64,000 nt of DNA, from positions 14,417,263 to 14,481,262 of the forward strand of contig CM039126.1 of NCBI GenBank assembly GCA_022036555.1, written 5' to 3'. Position 1 is the stretch's first letter, and every line of letters starts with the position of its first letter. Below the pieces are notes generated by a model. It made no database searches. It was not told where the DNA came from and saw only the letters and a program-made list of their open reading frames with translations. Origin of the DNA: Microstegium vimineum. Its lineage: Eukaryota; Streptophyta; Magnoliopsida; Poales; Poaceae. A program made the position numbers and the translations under genes. Shown here one piece after another: positions 1 to 10,900 of this stretch.

Positions 1-3000
1 GGGTTGAAGAGAAGACTAGAGGACGGGTTTTGGAGAACCAAGTTTCAACAATTTCCATAACTCTCTTGCGTAAACAAGGACCAACTGCTGTCTGTGAGCA
101 TCTCTGTAGCTTGGAGAAGGTATTTCATATAATGATACTTCATGTGGGAGTTAGTTTGCTATTGACTTAAAACGATCTGAATTCAGTCGTCTAAATTTAG
201 CGAGCCCTTTGTATTATGCATTGTGAATGCACCTGTCATGAATAGTATCAAACCATGACAATTGGGCCTGCCTTGAGATGATTTCACCTAATGCTGACAC
301 TGAGAGTTTCTCTAGCTGGTGGAATCGATCTCTCAAGGAAGTAGATAAGCTACTGGAGAAAGGGATTAGTTCATTGATTCTTCTTGTTGCCATGGAACTT
401 TGGAAATAATGTGTAACACCCCGTGTCCAAAAACTGTTTATATGGCCTAACTCCGCATATGGAACAGGCCTGCATATGCGTAGCACGTTGCTTACATTTT
501 CTTCCTTGCTTCGGGTAAAAGGGTCAACCTTGCAAACAACGTGTAACACCCCGCGTCCAAAAACTACTTATATAGCCCAACTCCGCATATGGAGCAGGTC
601 TGTATATGCGTCAACCCCGAGGTGCTAAGTTTGGAACGACAAGGATTATAAGCTAGCTGGCTCTCACCCTCCTAAACTTCCAAGGCAACGATGCTGTTTT
701 CAATTCTGCTACCCCATATGTCAACAAAGTGGAATGGTGAAACAAAGAAGGCACTCTTTGGTGCATGGCCGGTGCTAAGGAGCTCCAAGACCTTCTCCTG
801 GGAATAGGATAGGTTCTTAGTTGTTGCCTAGTTTGTTTCCTTGGTCCGGTAGTGTATTTTTTTGTGACGCGTTTGTTATAATCTCTCTGGGCTAGTGTAA
901 TAGTCTGGTGTTGCACAATCTTTCTTTTACTTTAGTGAAAAATGGTTAGCACCAAACAAAAAAGAATTCCATAAAAACTTGCACTATACATCAGAATGAA
1001 TCACAATAGTACCATACCCCAATTTTCTTTAACTACCTTTTGTTCTTGGTTCACCTTGAAATTTTCTGACAAGGAGTTTGTGTGTTTGTAGGGCTCTGTG
1101 TGCATCGTCAATGCTGCTAGTGACAGGGACATGGCTGTCTTTGCTTCTGGAATGACCCAGGTACAATTTTCTAGTAGTATCAAGTTCTTGCCCAGTAATA
1201 TTTGATAATATGTTTTATTCTGTCACCAGTGCTCTATTTTGATATTCTATTGTTCTTTTCCTATTGTTAATTTGGCAGGCTGAATTGAAAGGGAAGCGGT
1301 TTCTCTGCCGCACAGCTGCAAGTTTTGTGAGTGCAAGAATTGGGATCAAGCCAAAGCCACCTATCTGTCCAAATGACCTTGGCTTAACAAGAGCTTTAAC
1401 TGGAGGCCTCATAATTGTTGGTTCATATGTGCCAAAAACTACGAAGCAGGTCAGACTTCTAGCGATTTAAGTCTCTCTCTCTCTCTCTCTCCTTTTCAGA
1501 TTGTACCTTTTCATGAATGTTACTATATTTGTGTTTGTTAGGTTGATGATTTGCGATCACAGTGCGGACAATCTCTTCGAGTAATAGAGGTAAGTTATAT
1601 TTGTTGTCATGCCTAAAGATGAAACTATGGCATCTCCCTGGATAAGATCTAAGTAGTTATTTACATTTTCTGTTTTGAATTTGGAATACTTATGTTGAGA
1701 TCTTTTCTATCCAACGTGGTCTCTCGATTCTTCTTTAGGTGTCTGTCGAGATGGTTTCAATGAAATCAATGGAGGACAGAGACCAAGAAATCAGCCGAAT
1801 TGTTGAGCTAGGGAATGCTTATATACAATCCAGAAAAGACACTCTAGTTCTCACCAGCCGCCAACTCATTACTGGAAAAAGTTAGCATCGTTTCAATTAT
1901 TCTACATCCAGTTATATTATCTGTTTATTAGCATAATAGTAATGAGCTGAGACAATCTTGATATAATTATCAATTGCACTATTATAGCATGATATCATGT
2001 GATAGGGTTACGGATCCTACCGGATGTCTGACGGAGATTGTAGGGGTGAGGGGCTGGTCGTCGAGGCCGACGAGGATCAAATAGCTATGTGGTTAGGGCG
2101 CGTGGGACGAGGGCTAGGGTGAGGGAGGAGGGCTCGAGGAAGACGGCAGGCGTGGGAGAGTTTGGCGGCTCAGGGAGACGGCGGGCGTGGGAGAGTCGGC
2201 TGCCCGGGAACAATAGATTGTTTTTACTTAATTATTCCTCAACCAAATATATAGCCTATGAGATTCTAATTTAGGAAAATAACTAAACTATTTTAAGGGT
2301 TTATATAAATAAATAATCAGCCCACTAACGGGCCAGGCGCCCACTAACAGGTCTAGTGCTGAGCCCGACATAACATCTCTCCCCTCCTGGAGACACAGTG
2401 AGTTGGTTCTCTTAGACCCGTGTAACATTTTTCTACCTTAATGAAATGAAGCGCAGTTTTCCTGCACTGTTCGAGAAAAAAAAACTATTGATGTTTTCTC
2501 ATTGAGCTGGTAAGCATATGCAGCACACTACTTGGAAACTGATATAACTCTATTTTCTTCTTGGGCCAAATCAAAGTTATGGTTTTATTCCTTTGATGTT
2601 TGTCCTAAGTAGTTTGACCTCCTAAGATCTAAGAAAAGTGTACATATATGTTGCAGCTCCTGAAGAAAGCTTAGAAATTAATTATAAAGTGAGTTCAGCA
2701 CTAGTGGAGATTGTGAGAAGGATCGATAGTAAACCTCATTACATCATTGCAAAGGTAACTGTTTCACAGGTTTTTCCCTTTCAACTATATTGACTTGTTA
2801 GTTGCACTCAGTTCATCATATTGCACTTCATATGCATATAGATAATTTATTAAAACTTTACAAGAATCGGCCATTTCTGGAATGATTGCTTTTAAACCAA
2901 ATTATTGGTTCTGTTTTCTTTTTTACTTTTTGATGCAATTTTGAGATAGAATACACCTACAAAAAACAATTTATGCAAGTGCTGCTGTGCCCGCATGTTG

Positions 3001-6000
3001 TCAATAAAATTGACTTCTGAAATCAGTTTTAATGTGACTCACACAGGGAGGAATCACTTCATCTGATATTGCTACAAAAGCTTTGGAAGCTAAACGTGCC
3101 AAAGTCATGGGACAAGCATTAGCTGGTGTACCATTGTGGCAGCTTGGTCCTGAGAGTAGATTTCCTGGGGTCCCTTACATTGTTTTTCCTGGTATTAAAC
3201 ATTTTAGTTTATATTCCACACTAAAACAGAAATAATTTAACCTTTTTGACTCAAGGTAACATCGTGCCCCTCAAACAGGTAATGTTGGTGATAACAGTGC
3301 TCTTGCTAAAGTGGTGAAAAGTTGGGCTTCCCCATCTAGAAGTTCTACAAAAGAACTTGTTCTTGTAAGATTCTCAACATTTCAAAATCTTGTCAAGGCT
3401 AATTTTTGGTCCACTTATCAGATTTAAATTTTCCTTTAACTATTTTCTTGTTGTAAAGAATGCGGAGAAGGGCGGTTATGCTGTTGGTGCTTTCAATGTG
3501 TATAACCTTGAGGGAATTGAAGCTGTTGTTGCAGCAGCAGAGGCTGAGAAGAGTCCTGCTATCCTGCAGGTTAGGAACTTCAATATTCTTATTTTCCTGA
3601 AATCACTAAATGCAGAAAACATAATTAAACTCGTTAGGTTCTCATGGCCTTTTCTTTTCTTTCCTGCAATATTCATGTGGGGGCTTGTGGGTTCATAATT
3701 GTTATATGAATAAATGTAGCTTATTTGTTAGTAGCGAGTCTATGTTCATTGTGATGTTCTGGTGAGATTCCTTGTAGTTTGCTGCTCTGTACTCTTTCTC
3801 TTCTTAATGAAATGAAGCTCCTGCTATACTGCAGGTTCTTTGAAAGCAGTACCACGTAGCTCTTTATTATGAAAATATAGTATATATATTTTCTCGAATA
3901 TGCAGGAGAACTGCATATCAGTGCATTAAGAGAAGAAGAATTAGGCCAAAATAGCCATATACAGCGCGCGCGCACGCTTACACCACTTGCCCATGATCAC
4001 CGGACATTTGCGCCAAAACATATATGTTATGACCAGCTAGACCAACTCCCAACTACTGGACCACAGCCAACTATGACCAACTGGACCAACTCCCAACTAC
4101 TGGGCCTAGTGGCGACCACAGCACCAAGTTCTTTCACACCTGCAAGCAACCAGAGTTCAGATTCCTCCAGCGCCAATAGGAAGGTTCTGTCCACTCTAGG
4201 GGTGATCCCATTGAACAACGCATCATTCCTCACTTTCCAAAGGGTTCATGCCCCTAAAACGACCAAGGTGTTGAAACCATCCCGCACACCATTGCCCATT
4301 CTATCATTCGCTTGCTGCCACCATAAGAAATGTTTTTTTGAAGCAAACCATAAGAAACTGTTACTGTCTGTTTGGGGTGTGACGTTCGGAATCCCAAAAA
4401 ATCTCCATAGCTGATGGCAGAACTTCTGGGCGAAGACACATGCTGAGAGTAGATGGTTAATCGTCTCATCTTCCTGGTCACAAAGTGGGCAGTGATCCAG
4501 ATGGGGATGGCCACGTCCTGTCAGCCTGTCCGCTGTCCAGCAATGGTTGTGGGCCACTAACCATAGGTAAAACTTGCATTTCCTTGGAGCCCAGGTTTCC
4601 CAAATCAGATTACTTGGTGCAAAATAATTGGACACATTGAAGAAGGCCTCATAAGCTGATTTGGTGGAGAACTTACCCGAGGCCTCAGCACCATTTATGA
4701 ACATCCTCAGTATCTGGCTGTAACATCACCTCCTGTACTAGGCACCAAATGTCAAGGAACTCAGATAGAACTACCGCCGAATAGTGGCTTTGGATGTCTT
4801 GAAGCCATCTGTTGTATATAGTATTATTCATTGTTCTTATCTCTGCCTGTGGTAAGTTCAGCGACGATGACGTGCGGTGGGCTTCATCGGGTGTTTTAGG
4901 CCTTTGGCTGATGTTCACCATGGAAAGTCAGAGCTGCTTATTATTGCTTGTGGTAAGCTCAGCAACAATGATGTGTGGTGGGCTCCGTCGGGTGCCTTTT
5001 TGTGTAAGTGGGTTGCCTATGGTGTGTCGTCTGAGCTGTCGTGTTTGGTTTTTTGCCACTTTTCTATCTAATAAACCGCGTGGGTTTGTATGGTGTTCAG
5101 ACTTGATTTTTCCTTATAAACCGGATCAATTCCATTCTACTTAATTGAAAGGCAGAGTTCCTGCCATTGTGTTAAAAAAAAATTGTTAAAGAATATGAAA
5201 ATTTTGTATATCTCATATACTATCTTGATTCTTTATCTTAATTGCTGTGGTTGCTGTTTAGATTCATCCCAGTGCTCTGAAGCAATCTGGAGTCCCATTG
5301 GTAGCATGTTGCATTGCTGCTGCAGAACAATCCAGTGTAAGAGAAACTAGAGAATTTATTGTTTTCAAAGAGCACAAATTCAACTATCTGTACTCCTAAA
5401 TAAACCACATGTTTGACAATTATCTGAATAAATTGAATACTCTAATGGTTCACATTCTGTGATTCTCTTATCATAGGTTCCTATCAGTGTTCACTATGAT
5501 CACGGCATTTCCAAGTCAGACTTGCTTGAAGCTCTTGAAGCGGTACGTGAAGATCCATGGTTTCCTCAAATATGCATTACCAAAGATGACATGCAAGTGC
5601 ATTTCCTAACCATTAATCTTGAGTTTTTTCCTGGTCAATGCCGTGACCCTTGAATTTCCAGGGATTTGATTCAGTGATGGTGGATGGTTCCCATCTAACT
5701 TTAAGGGAGAACATCTTATACACGAAGAGCATATCTTCCTTGGCTCATGCAAAAGGTTTATTTGTGGAAGCTGAGTTAGGTAGGCTCTCAGGCTCTGAAG
5801 ATGGCCTGACCGTTGAAGAATATGAAGCAAGATTTACTGATGTTGCCCAGGTGCCATTCCTCTTGTACATCCATGTTAACTGAGTGGCCTTCTACAGTTC
5901 TACCGTGATACTTGTGCCTAATTCTAAGGATATCTGTGCCTTCGTACATATTTACAGGCTGAGGGATTTATTGATGAGACAAGCATTGATGCTCTAGCGG

Positions 6001-7034
6001 TTTGCATTGGAAATGTTCATGGAAAATATCCACCTAGTGGACCAAACCTCAGATTTGACTTGCTAAAGGTCAGACAAATTCAATTACACTTGCCTGTGGA
6101 ACGTATCATGATAAATTCTTTGAGAGAAATTTGCATTGCTCTGTTTGCTGCTTTGTTTTTGAAGTTTATGTTGCCTGCTTTTAATTGAGTAATCCTTACA
6201 GAATCAGCATGTTTTTAATTGACTAACGACAGGACCTTCGTGCATTGACCTTAAAGAAAAGAATTAGCTTGGTTCTCCATGGAGCATCCGGTCTACCTCA
6301 TGAGCTCGTAAAGGTTTGTTAGGTTCTTTCAGTTATTTATTTATTAGATTAGTATAAATCTGTAGTTTGTAGCTATGTCGCAGTGTTTCCTGCACCAACT
6401 CAGCCCAAATGGTTAAGTTAGAGTAGAGGAAGGCGATCCATCCTCCTACCATTTTCGAGACTTTCTGCTAAGCTAGTTCATTCAAGATGCTCAACGTGGT
6501 ATTGGAGCCTAGGGTTGTTTGTCGAAGACTTTTTTAAGGCATTTACGATGGAAATAGCTGTGTTACCTAAACACTGGATTTATTTTCCTGCTGCAAACCT
6601 GCAATAACCGCATTAACTAAACACTGAATTATTTTCCTGCTGCAAACCTGCAAGTAGATCATGAATGGTAGATTTTAAGCTCTAGTACTAGTACAATGTT
6701 GAGGTTAGTAAATTTTCTATTGTTCCTGGATAAAATGTACTGCAGACCAATTCGTGACAGTACAGAATCTTATGCTATTGATCAGTCCATAACTGAAGTA
6801 TTATTAGGATAAAACTTACTGTGCGCAATAACAATACATTAATTTCTGGAGCAGGAGTGCATAGGCTTGGGAGTGAGAAAATTCAATGTGAACACCGAGG
6901 TTCGGAACAGCTACCTGGAGTCCCTTAGAAAGCCAGAAAAGGACCTGATTCAGGTCATGGCGTCTGCTAAAGAAGCAATGAAAGCTGTGGTAGCAGAGAA
7001 GCTGCGCCTCTTTGGATCTTCTGGGAAAGCCTGA
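1..7034 (+). CDS. Fused HIBADH-like / DUF1537 kinase / class II aldolase protein, C-terminal 562 codons (copy A)
   Basis: Fifteen exons are visible: 1-119 (cut by the window start), 1092-1160, 1279-1449, 1542-1589, 1739-1880, 2657-2754, 3047-3191, 3279-3364, 3459-3569, 5262-5336, 5477-5542, 5662-5850, 5958-6068, 6233-6313 and 6855-7034 (TGA 7032-7034). All introns are GT-AG and the spliced frame is open throughout. Exons 1-8 encode the C-terminal half of a DUF1537 (OtnK-like) kinase, with the conserved AKGGITSSD and LGPESRFPGVPY stretches. Exons 9-15 encode a class II aldolase with the Zn-ligand motifs HYDHG, NVHG and LHGASG, starting at GGYAVGAFNVYN. Order and motifs match Arabidopsis AT1G18270, annotated as a ketose-bisphosphate aldolase class-II family protein. 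DUF1537 proteins in bacteria phosphorylate four-carbon acid sugars; the plant substrate is not established. The 3' end faces FAB1. Introns 5 and 9 hold LINE fragments. Confidence 0.93.
412..640. repeat. Two tandem copies of a TGTAACACCCC-type repeat in an intron
   Basis: A block starting TGTAACACCCCGTGTCC at 412 recurs at 542 as TGTAACACCCCGCGTCC, a period of 130 bp. Both contain AACTCCGCATATGGA and a following ATATGCG. The TGTAACACCC start resembles the 5' end of grass long-LTR elements. The block lies in the intron between the first two exons of the fused gene. The same pair occurs in copy B near 37644-37860 with extra indels. Its element family is not identified. Confidence 0.6.
2005..2490 (+). 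mobile_element. Inserted retroposon ending in a LINE-type 3' tail
   Basis: A GC-rich block (about 2030-2215) and AT-rich sequence end in TTAATGAAATGAAGCGCAG, then a CCTGCACTGTTCGAG motif and an A-run at 2475-2484. This tail recurs in the window near 35320-35360 and, inverted, near 3889-3930, which marks it as a dispersed non-LTR retroposon end. It lies in the intron between 1880 and 2657. No coding domain is visible, so it is either a 5'-truncated LINE or a SINE that borrows the LINE tail. The left boundary is approximate. Confidence 0.5.
3889..4805 (-). pseudogene. 5'-truncated LINE with ORF2 C-terminal zinc-binding domain (zf-RVT)
   Basis: On the minus strand an open stretch (4704-4246) encodes a typical plant LINE ORF2 C-terminus. 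It includes FSTKSAYEAFF, then IWETWAPRKCKFYLWL, then a zinc-knuckle-like CPLCDQEDETINHLLSAC. The 3' end is the LINE tail, read on the minus strand up to TATTCGAGAAAA (plus 3889-3900). No reverse transcriptase domain remains. It sits in a 1.7-kb intron of the fused gene (3570-5261). The copy B counterpart (about 41.09-42.0 kb) is scrambled by indels. Confidence 0.75.
4028..4107. repeat. 44-bp imperfect tandem repeat in the LINE 3' region
   Basis: ACCAACTCCCAACTACTGG occurs at 4041 and again at 4085. Each is preceded by TATGACCA at 4028 and 4072, giving a 44-bp period and about two units. It lies in the 3' untranslated part of the minus-strand LINE fragment. Confidence 0.7.
4845..5180 (+). mobile_element. 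Second retroposon tail with an internal 101-bp repeat
   Basis: A segment from 4845 (GCCTGTGGTAAGTTCAGC) recurs 101 bp later at 4946 (GCTTGTGGTAAGCTCAGC), with about 50 bp similar. The block ends at 5140-5180 with TTAATTGAAAGGCAGAG, then CCTGCCATTGTG and an A-run, which looks like a plus-strand LINE tail. It abuts the minus-strand LINE fragment, so this intron has taken at least two insertions. Family not identified. Confidence 0.5.
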
Positions 7035-7216
7035 GCGAAGTACTTGGGCCGGCAACATGCAGTACGGGATACAGCTCATTGCGGTATAGTTAATCCGGAG
7101 GGCTCATTACAAATTTTCCACTTTGGCTGAACAACTGAAGTGCTTATTGCATTTTGCAATGTGGCGCAACAAAGGCTAATTCGTATAAACCGTAATAATG
7201 TATGCTACCCCGCGTT

Positions 7217-7222
7217 AATAAA
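7217..7222 (+). terminator. Candidate poly(A) signal AATAAA of the fused gene
   Basis: AATAAA lies 183 bp after the stop codon at 7032-7034, in the expected 3' UTR position. The copy B counterpart is at 44370-44375. Plant poly(A) signals are loose, so this is only a candidate. Confidence 0.4.
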
Positions 7223-7399
7223 TGCCACCGTGTTCGCTGTGCCTTTGTTTATTGTTTTATTGCCATTTTTCTTATTCGTCTCTTGAGTATCCTAACATGC
7301 CATCTCAGTTGTCCTATTTCACGTTTTAGAATGCAAGTTTGTAGAGCATCTACTGATTCCAGTAAGATTGAATTATAATAGCGCTAAACAAGATGGATG

Positions 7400-7988
7400 T
7401 AGGTTAGAAACATGAACCTACATCACTAAATCTGGCGAAGAAAAAAAAAAGGTGCACTTCCGTTCCTTATAACAACCTAACAGAGAAATTCACTATTTTT
7501 CGACCATGCCATATTTACTGTTACAGCTTTTTATATGCACTTAAATATACACTATGTTTGACGGAAAAAATACAATATATCTAGATAAAAACAATATATC
7601 TAGCAAAGCTAAAACATCTTATAATTATAGAATGGAGGGAGTGGTTGCTTCAGATCTCACAAAAAAAAAAAAGGAGACAGCTTCCAGTCCATAAGACCTC
7701 AAATCATATCAATGGTAAGGAACTCGCGAGTTCACGTATTTTCATTTCCTTTGCATCTAATGTTATAGTGTAGGGTATGTACACGTATTGACGCCTAACC
7801 TCTGCCTGGATGGACAACAATCGCCACAATCCTCCACAGAGTTCATCCTGCCTGTCGTGAACAAAAACAGCATACAAGAGGCATAGATGCATCGATTGTT
7901 CTAAAGAAACAAAAGGGAGGGAAAAAAAAAGGAAAAACCGAAGTGTCTTCCCTGTCGCACTTGGAATGGCCTGGATGCGTTGGATGCA
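7400..7988. other. Convergent intergenic region between the fused gene and FAB1
   Basis: About 0.95 kb separates the two stop codons (7034 and 7989). This stretch must hold both 3' UTRs. It is AT-rich, with a Stowaway-like fragment at about 7556-7652 and short A-runs. I see no RNA gene or further coding sequence. Confidence 0.6.
7556..7652. mobile_element. Stowaway-type MITE, right-end fragment
   Basis: The stretch AATATATCTAGCAAAGC, followed by AAAACATCTTATAATTATAG and a terminal GAATGGAGGGAGT, is the usual right end of grass Stowaway MITEs (consensus end CGGAGGGAGTA). I do not see the matching left terminus, so this is a partial copy. Counterpart in copy B: about 44701-44797. Confidence 0.55.
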
Positions 7989-10900
7989 TTACGGTGACCA
8001 TTGGTCAGGGAGAGCCAAGAAATACTTCGACATTGCCTTCCTGAACCTCTTCTTGTACTGGTCCGGAGATATGATGGTCGGCAAAACATCCTTGGAGCCA
8101 CCTAGAAATCCCGTCGCCTTCACCCAAGTCTCTAGTTGTTTGTCCCAAGTGTATTGCCGAAGATAGTCGATAATACCCATCACAAGCTCTTTCCTTTCTT
8201 CATCAATGCCGACTAGAAGAGAGTAGTCCATCACATCCACCGACTGAAGAAAAGGGGAATGCATTGCAGCAAGAGTTAGATAGGAACAACAGCCGCATCT
8301 TCATTGCAGCAAGAGGTATTCTAAATGAATAGTATGCTACAAAGTTTGTTGATCTGACCAGTTTACTCAAACAGTCACCATCTATATAAGCTGAACCATA
8401 CTGACAAGGTAGGTTAGATGCAAGTTGTCAATTAGAATGGCAACAACAAAAAGAGCCAGGAATCGAATAATATCCAAGTAGCCGGCATGAATCAGACTAC
8501 TATCTGAACCATCGACAATAGCCATGGCACCAGAATCACTGATCTGGCAACATTATATTTTCAAAAGCCAGTGCATTCAAGCTACATCGGCCCAGCAACC
8601 CGGCAGCTTGTTGTCTGCCCAGCCTGCCCCACACCCATCCTAACTACCAAATACAATTTATAAATTGCTACTGTACAGATGAAAAATAGACAACATTTGC
8701 CACTATTTATCTATTATGCACTTTTCATGCTGACCTTGCCCATCTTTTGATTTTGATTTCTTTGCATTTCCTTCTCCTGAAACTCCTCTCTGCTAGCTGC
8801 CAAGCTATACCCTGACTAGGGACTGCTTTCTGCTGTCTCTCCCTCCATACCACTCTCTGACCCCTACATTTGTGCAACCTTACCTCAACTGACCATCAGG
8901 CTTGTGCCTCCAAAAAAATGGACATATCCTCCCCCTCTTACTCACTTTTGTAGTGCTACTTCTTCTACATCTCTCCGCAATGTCACGGAAGAACTGAACA
9001 AAGGTTTGCTTCTTGTGTACGGGTGTGTGTATGTGATGGTTAAGCCTATCACTTGTATCTTACTTTCTGCACTTTACTATTCACTGTCTAGCAGTTGCCG
9101 GCTTGCTTAGCAGCCTTGTAAAGCATCTGCTTTTAGCTTAAGAATATGCTGTAGTAGGTGACTGCCTTTCTTGCTATATAAGCAAGAGCAGACCAACCCC
9201 TAGGATGTATCCTGAACCCTACTTTCATTTCAATCCAAGCGGCCAACTGGGCAAAGCTGCCCTCTGGCCTTCAACTGATCCATGTGTGGCCAACAATTGG
9301 TATCTAGAGCCTAGGGTTTTGAGAGGGAGGAGAGGATGTCCATTGAGAGCTCCAAAGCCCGCGCCGCCGCCGCCGCTTCTGCGGTTGTGCAGAAGGACGC
9401 TGGGACATCCGGTGCGAAGGCCGACGACCGCGCGACGCACCTGGCTGCCGCCAAGGCAGCGGCGGCCGCTGCGGTAGCCACAGCGCAGCAGGCAGCAGCC
9501 GCGGCCCAAGCCGCGGCAGCCGCCGCCGCAGCTCTACGCCTGGAGATGGAGCGGGAGGACATGGACTCCGCAGGATCGCACAGCCCCGAGCGCCGCCGCC
9601 GCTACTCGCCGTCTCCCGAGCGCCGTCGCGGGCGCTCGCCGGTGCTGCACACCGTCTACCGCGACTCCGGGGCCGGCACGCCTTGGCCGATGCTCACCAA
9701 GAGCAACTACCACGAGTGGAGTCTGCTGATGAAGGTAAAGCTCCAAGCTCGATGGCAGGCAGTGCACGCAGGTGGTGTGGGTTTTGACGACGATCGCCGA
9801 GCCTTGGAGGCGCTGTGCGCATCGGTTCCAGTCGACGTCGCGGCCTCCATCGCCAACAAGGCCACGGCGAAGCTGGCGTGGGACGCCATCGCGCCGCGCC
9901 ACGCTCCAGCGACTCCGCGGAGAGTGGGAAGCTCTCAGCTTTCAGCCCGGCGAGCAAGTTGAGGACTTTGCCGTGCGGATGAACAACCTGATGGAGCAGA
10001 TGGCGCGGTTCGGCGACACCGACCTGACGGAGGAGCGAGCAGTGGAGAAACTGCTCCGGTGTGTGCCGAAGAAGTATGCGCAGATCGTCAATTCGATCGA
10101 GACGCTACTCGACTTCGACCAGCTCACCATCGAGGACGTCGTCGGGTGGCTCAAGGCGGTGCAGGACCGCGAGCAGACGCCGGACCCCGATCCCGGCGGG
10201 AGGCTGTTGTACACTGCAGAGCAGTGGCGTGCCTACGACAAGAAGCAGCAGGACGCTGCCGGGTCGTCGAAGGATCGACGCCGCCGTCCTCGCGGCGGTC
10301 GGAAGAACAAGCCGCGCGCTGATCGCGATGAAGGAGGAGCGAACAAGGCAGGAGCTGTCGGCGGCGAGCGGAGGCCCAATCGCGACAACACCTGCCTCAA
10401 CTGCGACCGCGCCAGGCACTGGGCACGGGATTGCCCTCAACCTCGCCGACAGCGGGATCGCAGCGGTCAGGCGAACGTCGCCGAAGCAGAGGAGCGAGAC
10501 GTGGCGGCGTTCCTGGTGCACGGATTTCTCGAGCTGGATGAAGATCAATGCGGAAAGGTTCAAGCTTCAACCTTTTGCACCGAATCGGCCAGCCTCGACA
10601 TCAAGGAGCCGCGAGCCCGTGCATTCCTCGACACTGGCTCCGCCGGCGGAGGGAAGTTGGATGGCTGGTACCTCGACAGCGGCGCGACTCACCATATGAC
10701 CGGGCGGCGTGAGCTGTTCGACGAGTTGGACACCTCCGCCAAGGGCGTTGTGAGGTTTGGCCATGAGTCAATGGTGGAGATCAAGGGAGTTGGCTCGATC
10801 ATCTTCGAGGCCAAGAATGGCGAGCACAGAGCACTCCATGGCGTGTACTACATCCCTGCTCTGCGCAATTCGATCATGAGTCTCGGCCAACTGGATGAGG

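Noticed and set aside
4073..5144. Plus-strand open frames in the LINE intron
   Set aside because: They are antisense to the LINE zf-RVT frame or lie in retroposon tail repeats.
9225..9962. Minus-strand Ala- or Gly-rich frames over Copia gag
   Set aside because: They are shadows of the GC-rich gag codons, and the plus frame carries the gag domain.
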